From: Corynebacterium sanguinis
GTDB taxonomy: Bacteria; Actinomycetota; Actinomycetes; Mycobacteriales; Mycobacteriaceae
Reading direction: 5' to 3'
Length of the DNA stretch: 64,000 bases
Assembly (NCBI RefSeq): GCF_007641235.1
Contig: NZ_CP038157.1
Coordinates: forward strand, 372,001-436,000
Within the stretch, counting starts at the first letter, position 1. Each line of letters starts with the position of its first letter. Position numbers and translations under genes: made by a program. The notes beneath the pieces were generated by a model, which saw only the letters and a program-made list of their open reading frames with translations, did not search any database and was not told the origin of the DNA. Of this stretch, positions 54,704 through 64,000 are shown in pieces.

Positions 54704-56260
54704 CTACTCCCACTCGATGGTCCCCGGCGGCTTCGACGTGATGTCCACAACCACGCGGTTGACCTCAGAGACCTCGTTGGTAATGCGAGTGGAGATGGTC
54801 TCGAGCACCTCGTACGGCACGCGCACCCAATCAGCCGTCATCGCGTCTTCCGAGGCGACCGGGCGCAAAACGATCGGGTGGCCGTAGGTGCGTCCATCGC
54901 CCTGGACACCGACGGAGCGGACGTCGGCAAGCAGCACCACCGGGCACTGCCAGATCTGGCTGTCCAGGCCCGCGCGGGTGAGCTCCTCGCGCGCGATCGC
55001 GTCCGCCTGGCGCAGCGTCTCCAGACGCTGCTCGGTGACCTCGCCGATGATCCTGATGCCCAGGCCCGGGCCCGGGAAGGGCTGGCGGTTGACGATCACC
55101 TCGGGCAGGCCCAGCTCGCGGCCGACGGCGCGCACCTCGTCCTTGAACAGCAGCCGCAGCGGCTCAACGAGCTTGAACTCGACGTCGTCAGGCAGCCCGC
55201 CCACGTTGTGGTGGCTCTTAATGTTCGCGGTGCCCGTTCCCCCGCCGGATTCAACAACGTCCGGGTACAGGGTGCCCTGCACCAGGAAATCCACGGTGTG
55301 GTCCGACAGCACGGTGCTCACGGCGCGCTCAAAGGAGCGGATGAACTCCGCGCCAATGGCCTTGCGCTTCGCCTCCGGCTCGGTCACACCCGCCAGCTTG
55401 TCCAAGAACGCCTCGCGCTCGTCGACGGTGACCAGCTTCGCGCCGGTCGCGGCGACGAAGTCCTGCTCCACCTGTTCGCGCTCGCCCAGGCGCAGCAGGC
55501 CGTGGTCGACGAAGACGCAGGTCAGACGGTCGCCGATGGCGCGCTGCACGAGTGCCGCAGCGACGGCGGAGTCTACGCCGCCGGACAGGCCGCAGATCGC
55601 GTGCCCGTCCTCACCGATCTGCTCACGCACCTGCTCAATGAGCTGCTCGGCAATGTTCGACGCCGTCCACGACTGCTCCAAGCCCGCAATGTCGGTTAAA
55701 AAGCGCGTCAGCACCTGCTGCCCGTGCGGCGAGTGCATGACCTCCGGGTGGTACTGAACACCCGCAAACCGCTTCTCGACGTTCTCAAAAGCCGCCACGG
55801 GAGCACCCGGCGTCGACGCGGACACCACGAAACCCTCCGGGGCCTGGGTAACGGAATCACCGTGGCTCATCCACACGGGGTGCTCGGTCGGCAGACCGCC
55901 GTGGAGCACGCCGTCGGTGCTCAGCATCGTGGTCCGCCCGTACTCGCGCGCGCCGGTCTTCTCTACCTTGCCGCCGAGCGCTTGGGTCATCACCTGGAAG
56001 CCGTAGCAGATGCCGAAGATGGGCAACCCCAGCTCAAAGATCTCGGGGTCGAGCTGCGGCGCGCCCTCCTCGTAGACGGATGAGGGACCGCCGGAAAGCA
56101 CGAGCGCCACGGGGTTTTTCTCCCGCACCTCCGCGGCTGTCACCGTGGAGGGAACGACTTCCGAGTACACGCGGGCTTCGCGCACGCGGCGAGCAATGAG
56201 CTGCGCGTACTGGGCTCCGAAATCGACAACAAGGACGGGGCGCTGCTGGGCTGTAGTCAC
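54704..56260 (-). CDS. guaA: GMP synthase (glutamine-hydrolysing)
   Basis: Converts XMP to GMP. 518 residues. Glutamine amidotransferase domain with Cys85 (FGICYGFQ), His171 and Glu173 (QYHPEV); ATP-pyrophosphatase domain with the P-loop [15 protein letters not shown]-terminal dimerisation domain ending [12 protein letters not shown] start. It follows guaB3 on the same strand after a 49-nt gap. Confidence 0.97.
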   Translation of the reverse strand: MTTAQQRPVLVVDFGAQYAQLIARRVREARVYSEVVPSTVTAAEVREKNPVALVLSGGPSSVYEEGAPQLDPEIFELGLPIFGICYGFQVMTQALGGKVEKTGAREYGRTTMLSTDGVLHGGLPTEHPVWMSHGDSVTQAPEGFVVSASTPGAPVAAFENVEKRFAGVQYHPEVMHSPHGQQVLTRFLTDIAGLEQSWTASNIAEQLIEQVREQIGEDGHAICGLSGGVDSAVAAALVQRAIGDRLTCVFVDHGLLRLGEREQVEQDFVAATGAKLVTVDEREAFLDKLAGVTEPEAKRKAIGAEFIRSFERAVSTVLSDHTVDFLVQGTLYPDVVESGGGTGTANIKSHHNVGGLPDDVEFKLVEPLRLLFKDEVRAVGRELGLPEVIVNRQPFPGPGLGIRIIGEVTEQRLETLRQADAIAREELTRAGLDSQIWQCPVVLLADVRSVGVQGDGRTYGHPIVLRPVASEDAMTADWVRVPYEVLETISTRITNEVSEVNRVVVDITSKPPGTIEWE

Positions 56261-56309
56261 AACTGCAGATATTAGCCGACGCGCCGCCGGCGAAAATACT
56301 CCGGCAGCG

Positions 56310-57476
56310 CTAGCGCTGAACCGTCAGACCAACCTTCTGGAACGACTTGATGTCCGTGTAACCGCACTTTGCCATGATGCGGCGCAAACCTCCGACCACG
56401 TTTGTCGTCCCGTTGGGTTCCGCAGCGGGGCCGTGGAGCACCCGCTCGAGGGGGATACGCTTGCCGAACAGATCGTAGGGCTCTACCGAACCCCGCGGGT
56501 AGCGCGGGTGCGCGGCCGCCGATTCCCAGTAGTAGCCCTGACCCCCCGCTTCCTCTGCCTGGGCAAGCGGCAGGCCAAGCATCACGGCGTCCGCGCCGCA
56601 GGCGATCGCCGCGGCGACATCCCCGCTGCTGAGAATCTCCCCGTCGGCAATCACGTGGACGTAGCGCCCGCCCGTCTCGTCGAGGTACTCGCGGCGCGCT
56701 GCAGCGACGTCGGCGATGGCGGTGGCCATGGGCACTCCCACGCCGACCGAGGGGTAGCTCGATACCGCTCCGGAGCCGACGATGACGCCCGCCGCGCCGG
56801 CGCGCATCAGGTGGGTTGCGGTGGTGTAGTCGTACACCGCGCCCGCGATCACGGGCACCTCGAGGCTGCCGATGAACTCTTTCAGGTCCAGCGGCTCCCC
56901 GCCCCGCTTGACGTACTCCGCGGAGATGACCGTGCCCTGGATAAACAGGAGCTCGGCCCCGGCCTTGATCACAACCGGCGCGAGTTCGCGGGCGTTCTGC
57001 GGGGAGACGCGCACGGCAACGGTCACCCCGGCGTCGCGGACTTGGGCGATGCGCTCGGAAAGCAGGTCGTGGTCGAGCGGCGCGGCGTGCAGCTCTTGCA
57101 GGGCAGCCGTGGTGTCACGGCTTGCGCGGCGGAACTCCGAAATCGAGTAATCGGAATCAGCGACTTCGCTTTTCACACCGGACCCCACAACGCGGGATAC
57201 GGCCTCCTCGAACGAGGCGTGGCGCGCCAGGATCCCCTCGGCGTTGAGCACGCCCAGACCGCCGCGCTTTCCCATCTCGATCACGAACTCGGGGCTCGCC
57301 AGCGCATCCGTCGGGTGCGCAACCAGCGGCATGTCGAAGGTGTAGGCGTCGATGTGCCAGCTCGTGTCCACGTCCGAGGAGGACCTCGTGCGACGCGAGG
57401 GCACCAGAGAGATATCGCCTAGCCGGTATGCCTTGCGGGCCTCGCGCCCGATTCCGATCTCCACGTAATCGCGCAT
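56310..57476 (-). CDS. guaB3: IMP dehydrogenase-related protein GuaB3
   Basis: 388 residues, TIM-barrel IMPDH relative without CBS domains. The catalytic loop of IMPDH (GPGSICTT) is replaced by [14 protein letters not shown], so there is no active-site cysteine. The N-terminus [19 protein letters not shown] and the end [19 protein letters not shown] are typical of the actinobacterial GuaB3 group, whose biochemical role is unsettled. It lies between guaB and guaA on one strand, in keeping with a part in purine metabolism. Confidence 0.9.
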   Translation of the reverse strand: MRDYVEIGIGREARKAYRLGDISLVPSRRTRSSSDVDTSWHIDAYTFDMPLVAHPTDALASPEFVIEMGKRGGLGVLNAEGILARHASFEEAVSRVVGSGVKSEVADSDYSISEFRRASRDTTAALQELHAAPLDHDLLSERIAQVRDAGVTVAVRVSPQNARELAPVVIKAGAELLFIQGTVISAEYVKRGGEPLDLKEFIGSLEVPVIAGAVYDYTTATHLMRAGAAGVIVGSGAVSSYPSVGVGVPMATAIADVAAARREYLDETGGRYVHVIADGEILSSGDVAAAIACGADAVMLGLPLAQAEEAGGQGYYWESAAAHPRYPRGSVEPYDLFGKRIPLERVLHGPAAEPNGTTNVVGGLRRIMAKCGYTDIKSFQKVGLTVQR

Positions 57477-57527
57477 GTACGTTCGCTTTCTTGGGTAGTG
57501 GTCAGGTGGGCGTCGATAAACGGATGC

Positions 57528-59066
<1,539 letters not shown>

Positions 59067-59166
59067 TTAAATAGAAAAGCCGATGTTCATCCCGGTCGTT
59101 TACGTCATGATATATCGCGGCACCGGAATTGCCCCATGTCGGGCTGGGCAATTAGGGTTAGGCAGT

Positions 59167-59538
59167 GTGAACTATGACGATATGATGCCCCTCGACCCGT
59201 TCAAGGATGACCCGAACGATCCGGCATCGTTTATCGAGGACGACGAAGTCGTCGAACCGCTCACCGACGAGGAGCGCGTCCACATCATCCGCGACCTCGC
59301 CCAGGTCCGCGAGTTCAAGGACGTTCTGCGCCCGCGCGGCATCCTAGGCATCTACTTCCTGTGCGAGGATTGCGAAGAGATGCACTACTACGACTGGGAA
59401 ATTATGGAGCAGAACATGCTCGCCACGCTCAACGGTGAGCTGCCCCCGGTCCACGAACCAAGCGCCCAGCCCAACGTCGAGGCGTACGTGCCGTGGGATT
59501 ACGCCCTGGGCTACCTCGACGGGCTCGACGCGCGCTAG
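59167..59538 (+). CDS. DUF5319 family protein
   Basis: 123 residues from GTG 59167 (V/M-NYDDMMPLDPF). Very acidic, no membrane segment. IYFLCEDCEEMHYYDWEIMEQNML contains a CxxC pair that may bind a metal. It is the conserved gene between guaB and the sigD/rsdA pair in corynebacteria and mycobacteria; function unknown. The start lies 13 nt after AATTAGGGTT, so the message may be leaderless. Confidence 0.85.
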   Translation: MNYDDMMPLDPFKDDPNDPASFIEDDEVVEPLTDEERVHIIRDLAQVREFKDVLRPRGILGIYFLCEDCEEMHYYDWEIMEQNMLATLNGELPPVHEPSAQPNVEAYVPWDYALGYLDGLDAR

Positions 59539-60300
59539 CTAACGCAAGGCTGCTTCGTTCGCCGTTGACGGCGAGGTGGGCGGGGGTGTCGGCTCGCCCG
59601 TTGGCGTCGTCGCCGTAACCGGGGCGGCGCTGGTCGGCGCGGGCTCGGTGACGGTCTGCGTCACCGTCACGGTCTGCGTGACCGTCGCGGCCGGTTCGGA
59701 GGCAGGCTGCGGGTTATCGGAGGGCTCGGCCGCAACCGGGGCCGGGGCCTGCGGCTGCCGGGTCTCCGTCACCGTGACGGTGACGTTATTCTCCGGGTTC
59801 TCCGGGTTCTCCGGAGCTGCTGGGGCGTTTTCTCGCGCACCAATGGCGTTGACAAGCGCGCGTGCCTGATTCAGCAGGTTGCGCGCGCCCTCGACATCGC
59901 CCTTCGCGCTGGCGACCTCGAGCTCTTCGAGCGTGCTGGCAAGCTCGACCACGGAGGTGCGCTCGCCGAACACGGCGGTCGATGCACGCCACAGCGGGGA
60001 ACCGGGCGTGGCGTTGTACAGTGCGGCGCCGGATCCAGCCACGATGACGGTCGCCGCGGCAGCGCCGACCAGGCCCGCGAGCAGCGGGTGGGGGCGCTTG
60101 TGGCGAGCAGGGGTCTTCACGACGGGGGCCGGGGGCATCTCTTGGTGGACGTCGTCACGCAGCTCAAGGAGCATCGCGGCGAGCGGATCGCTGCCGCCGG
60201 ACGGGTCCTCGCCGCGGGAGAGTGCGGTGAGGAACGCGTCGTCGTCGACAAGCGACTGCAGCTCTGGCGTGCTGTCGTTGCCGTTATAGTGACGACTCAT
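59539..60300 (-). CDS. rsdA: Anti-sigma-D factor RsdA
   Basis: 253 residues from ATG 60300 (MSRHYNGNDST); GTG 60309 is an alternative. Cytoplasmic sigma-binding part at 1-70 (PELQSLVDDDAFLTALSRG, DPLAAMLLELRDDVHQEM), one membrane helix (LLAGLVGAAAATVIVAGSGAALY), then a secreted helical segment and a Pro/Thr/Val low-complexity tail with repeated ENP and VTVTQT units. No zinc HxxxCxxC motif, as in the RsdA family. Its start lies 17 bases within the end of sigD: coupled translation of sigma and anti-sigma. Confidence 0.87.
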   Translation of the reverse strand: MSRHYNGNDSTPELQSLVDDDAFLTALSRGEDPSGGSDPLAAMLLELRDDVHQEMPPAPVVKTPARHKRPHPLLAGLVGAAAATVIVAGSGAALYNATPGSPLWRASTAVFGERTSVVELASTLEELEVASAKGDVEGARNLLNQARALVNAIGARENAPAAPENPENPENNVTVTVTETRQPQAPAPVAAEPSDNPQPASEPAATVTQTVTVTQTVTEPAPTSAAPVTATTPTGEPTPPPTSPSTANEAALR

Positions 60301-60889
60301 AGCTCCCACCTTCTTGGATAGCTTTTCTCAGGGTGGCTAGGGCGCGGTGCTGCGCCACTCGTACAGCGCCTGCGGTGCCGCCGACGGCCTCCGCTGTTTC
60401 CTCAGCGGAGAGTCCGACAAACACGCGCAGGATGATGATGTCTCTAGCCTTATCACTCAGTAAATCGAGAAGTTCACGAACTCTGTTACTACCATCGCTG
60501 ACCAGTATGAACTCCTCCGGTGTCTCGCCGGAAAGTTCCTCGTCTGGAACCTGCTCCGTCGGGGAGAGCTTGTCACGCGCCAGGCTTCGGTGCGCGTCGG
60601 CAACCTTGTTGAACGCGATGCCGTAAACGAACGCCATGAACGGCTTGCCGCGATCAACGTACTTCTCAATCGAGGTCGCCACCGCGAGGCAGATTTCCTG
60701 CGCAACGTCTTCGGGTGTGGGCATGCGTCCCCCGCCAAGCCGAGCGCGGGCGTAGCGCAGCACGAGCGGGTGTATGAGCCGCACCACGTCCTGCAGGGCG
60801 CGGCGGTCACCCGCTGCAGCCAGCGGAACTAAACCCGCGAGCTGGCTGTCTACTTCCGACGCAGCCACTGCACTCCCTTCCGCACCCAT
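60284..60889 (-). CDS. sigD: ECF sigma factor SigD
   Basis: 201 residues. Region 2 with HPLVLRYARARLGGGR, PTPEDVAQEICLAVATSIEKY and FMAFVYGIAFNKVADAHR; region 4 with LLSDKARDIIILRVFVGLSAEETAEAVGGTAGAVRVAQHRALATLRKAI. Controls cell-envelope and mycomembrane genes in corynebacteria. It overlaps rsdA, its inhibitor. The ATG is the first in the frame; shorter starts (for example at VAASEV) cannot be excluded. Divergent from whcB across a 303-bp region. Confidence 0.93.
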   Translation of the reverse strand: MGAEGSAVAASEVDSQLAGLVPLAAAGDRRALQDVVRLIHPLVLRYARARLGGGRMPTPEDVAQEICLAVATSIEKYVDRGKPFMAFVYGIAFNKVADAHRSLARDKLSPTEQVPDEELSGETPEEFILVSDGSNRVRELLDLLSDKARDIIILRVFVGLSAEETAEAVGGTAGAVRVAQHRALATLRKAIQEGGSYESSL

Positions 60890-61192
60890 TCACAGTTGGC
60901 GCACATCCTACGCTGCCGTACCTTAAACGGGCTAACTGAGGTGGGTAAATGGTCTTATTGGGGGCTATCGTCAAGAATTCACCGAGCTTTAACCTTCATC
61001 AAACTCCCAGCTTACTGCCATTATTTTCGCGGGCCTTTCAGGCTTTCAAGCTCAGCGTAACCCTCGCGAAACTCTACGTTAACCATGGCAGACTTAACTT
61101 CCTCCTTGGTGCACACACCGCAGCTATACAAAGGAAAACGCTGTGTGAATCCTCGTTCTCACGGCGCCGCGGATAAAGGAGTCTCAACTTTC
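60890..61192. other. Divergent promoter region sigD / whcB
   Basis: 303 bp with lower GC in the middle. A 75-codon reading 60949-61176 is not protein-like. The right end carries GGATAAAGGAG as ribosome site of whcB. I see a long untranslated leader for whcB but no clear operator or RNA fold. Confidence 0.5.
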
Positions 61193-61510
61193 ATGTCTCA
61201 GCCTCAGCAGCTTCCCGGACCGAACGCAGATTTTTGGGATTGGCAGCTCCACGGCGCCTGCCGCGGCGAAGCATCAGAGGTGTTCTACCATCCGGACGGC
61301 GAGCGAGGACGCGCCCGCACCCAGCGTGAAAACCGCGCCAAGGCCATCTGCTACAACTGCCCGGTGCTGTCGCAGTGCCGCGACCACGCGCTGCAGGTAG
61401 CCGAGCCCTACGGCATCTGGGGCGGCATGAGCGAGTCCGAGCGCCAGGCCATCCTGCGCGCCGGCTCCTCGCGCGGCGGGATGAAGGTCGCCGCGGTCTC
61501 CGCGAAGTAG
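61193..61510 (+). CDS. whcB: WhiB-family iron-sulfur regulator (WhcB/WhiB3 type)
   Basis: 105 residues from ATG 61193 (MSQPQQLPGPNADFWDW) with AGGAG 11 nt upstream. The four cluster cysteines are Cys23 (HGACRGE), Cys53, Cys56 and Cys62 (CYNCPVLSQC), followed by the invariant GIWGGMSESER turn (75-85) and a short basic AT-hook-like end. Redox-sensing regulator. Its place by sigD and groEL is the WhiB3 position. A strong bidirectional terminator follows. Confidence 0.92.
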   Translation: MSQPQQLPGPNADFWDWQLHGACRGEASEVFYHPDGERGRARTQRENRAKAICYNCPVLSQCRDHALQVAEPYGIWGGMSESERQAILRAGSSRGGMKVAAVSAK

Positions 61511-61516
61511 ACACCT

Positions 61517-61548
61517 TAAAAAGGGCCCCTCGCAAGGGGCCCTTTTTA
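61517..61548. terminator. Bidirectional terminator between whcB and groEL
   Basis: AAAAAGGGCCCC, short loop, GGGGCCCTTTTT: GC-rich stem with A-tract and T-tract on the two sides, so it can end both convergent transcripts. Confidence 0.9.
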
Positions 61549-61560
61549 CGTGCGCTCTAA

Positions 61561-63198
<1,638 letters not shown>

Positions 63199-63498
63199 CT
63201 ACTTCTCGACAACGGCGAGCAGGTCGCGGGCGGAGAGCAGCAGGTACTCCTCGCCGTTGTACTTCAGCTCGGTGCCGCCGTACTTGGAGAACACGACGGT
63301 GTCGCCCTCCTTGACGTCGACGGGTACGCGGTTGCCGGAGTCGTCGAGACGGCCCGGGCCCACAGCGATGACGACGGCTTCCTGCGGCTTCTCAGCGGCA
63401 GAATCGGGGATGACCAGGCCGGAAGCGGTGGTGGTCTCCGCCTCAGCGATCTGAACCAGGACCTTGTCCTCGAGCGGCTTGATGTTGACGTTTGCCAT
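63199..63498 (-). CDS. groES: 10-kDa co-chaperonin GroES
   Basis: 99 residues, one chain of the heptameric GroEL lid: [28 protein letters not shown] with the mobile loop, [43 protein letters not shown] start, AAAGG about 13 nt upstream. First gene of groES-groEL; a CIRCE operator lies 112 bp upstream. Confidence 0.97.
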   Translation of the reverse strand: MANVNIKPLEDKVLVQIAEAETTTASGLVIPDSAAEKPQEAVVIAVGPGRLDDSGNRVPVDVKEGDTVVFSKYGGTELKYNGEEYLLLSARDLLAVVEK

Positions 63499-63609
63499 GA
63501 TCGATCAATGACCTTTCGTGATGTTTTGAGCGTGAGTGAATTACTTCAGTCGGTTTTCATCCAGCTGCAGCCGTCGTCGCGGGTGAACAACTGTGCTCAA
63601 TGCAACCTA

Positions 63610-63636
63610 CTGGCACTCTACCCCCGAGAGTGCTAA
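63610..63636. promoter_or_regulatory. CIRCE element (HrcA operator) of groES-groEL
   Basis: CTGGCACTC, 9 nt, GAGTGCTAA. The right arm is the perfect CIRCE half, the left arm deviates in two outer bases from TTAGCACTC. Its last bases are part of the tsaD stop codon. Confidence 0.88.
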
Positions 63637-64000
63637 CTGACAACATGCACGAGCGGCACCGCGACGTCGAGAGTGGTGTCCGTGCCCACCCCGAGACTCG
63701 AGGCCGTCCCGCCCTCGTGGATCAGCTGCGCGGCCAGCGCCGCGATCATCACGCCGTTGTCCGTGCACAGCGACAGCCGCGGCACGCGCAGCTCAACGCC
63801 GGCGGCCTCGCAGCGCTGTGCGGCGAGCTCGCGCAGTCGCCGGTTCGCCGCCACTCCGCCGCCCAAAAGCAGCACGCGCGCGCCGGTATCCTCGCAGGCC
63901 ATCAGCGCTTTTTTAGTCAAGACGTCGCACACCGCCTCCTGGAACGACGCGCACACATCCTCCACCGAGATCACGCGCCCCTCGCGCTCTGCGGCCTCCA
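63633..64000 (-). CDS. tsaD: tRNA threonylcarbamoyladenosine protein TsaD, C-terminal part (cut by window edge)
   Basis: Only the last 121 residues are in the window. ASKHA-fold end of TsaD/Kae1: [43 protein letters not shown] with the nucleotide-binding glycine loop, and [19 protein letters not shown] with the family's DNGVMIA motif. TsaD transfers threonylcarbamoyl to A37 of ANN-decoding tRNAs. Lies just upstream of groES on the same strand; its TAG overlaps the CIRCE. Confidence 0.93.
   Translation of the reverse strand, partial: EAAEREGRVISVEDVCASFQEAVCDVLTKKALMACEDTGARVLLLGGGVAANRRLRELAAQRCEAAGVELRVPRLSLCTDNGVMIAALAAQLIHEGGTASSLGVGTDTTLDVAVPLVHVVS

Noticed and set aside
60949..61176. 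75-codon reading before whcB
   Set aside because: No protein-like pattern, crosses the expected promoter and leader of whcB, and has no ribosome site.

Overview
This 64 kb window is chromosomal DNA of a high-GC Corynebacterium. Diagnostic content is the monomeric NADP-dependent isocitrate dehydrogenase, the prpDBC-prpR-lpdA-pyc block, the whcB/sigD/rsdA/guaB/guaB3/guaA order, an EsrISR-type envelope-stress system, McbR-type methionine operators and a GroEL with a His-rich tail. Nearly all of it is core genome. I see no prophage, CRISPR array, rRNA or tRNA gene, and no intact insertion sequence.

Layout. 1-10.7 kb (mostly minus strand): pyc (3' part only), prpC-prpB-prpD with divergent prpR, quinone reductase LpdA, an M20 amidohydrolase, an XRE regulator and upp. 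10.7-15.2 kb: a small EspC/WXG-like protein directly followed by a NlpC/P60 protein without a signal peptide, a hypothetical protein built from two related halves, a frameshifted TRIC-type channel gene and a VIT-family transporter. 15.2-24.5 kb: a D,D-carboxypeptidase, a YihY-like membrane protein, trpS, a GntR(YtrA)-ABC ATPase-permease operon whose ATPase is frameshifted inside Walker A, a second TRIC-type channel, xthA and icd. 24.5-29.5 kb: a decayed LacI-type regulator, metY-metX behind a McbR-like operator, a DUF3017 protein, folD and trmL. 29.5-38 kb: a repeat-rich spacer carrying a second, diverged copy of the trmL 3' end, a TetR/AccD-beta/thioesterase group (thioesterase frameshifted), two PH-domain membrane proteins, and dnaE2 behind an SOS-like box. 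38-47 kb: lutABC, an NCS1 permease with an unusual operator array, then metQ-metQ-metN-metI behind another McbR-like site. 47-54.7 kb: a sucrase/ferredoxin-like protein, a lipoprotein, imuA'-imuB behind the same SOS-like box as dnaE2, and esrR / old-yellow-enzyme / esrS / esrI. 54.7-64 kb: guaA, guaB3, guaB, a DUF5319 protein, rsdA-sigD, whcB, groEL-groES and the 3' end of tsaD.

How the parts work together. prpDBC, PrpR, pyc and icd are the propionate/methylcitrate and TCA-anaplerosis block. metXY and metQNI are the synthesis and uptake arms of methionine metabolism and carry matching TAGAC-N6-GT operators. dnaE2, imuA' and imuB are the three parts of the ImuABC mutasome; the two loci are 12 kb apart but share a near-identical 16-bp operator. 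EsrISR, SigD/RsdA, WhcB and GroES/EL (CIRCE) are stress circuits.

The points most worth a second look are the shared mutasome operator, the oxidoreductase gene sitting between esrR and esrS, the gene-conversion tract between the tandem metQ genes, the duplicated trmL end with its 13-bp inverted repeat, the three-copy 16-bp element between prpC and pyc, the T7SS-like peptidase pair, and four single-base frameshifts in about 17 kb that are either real decay or assembly errors.
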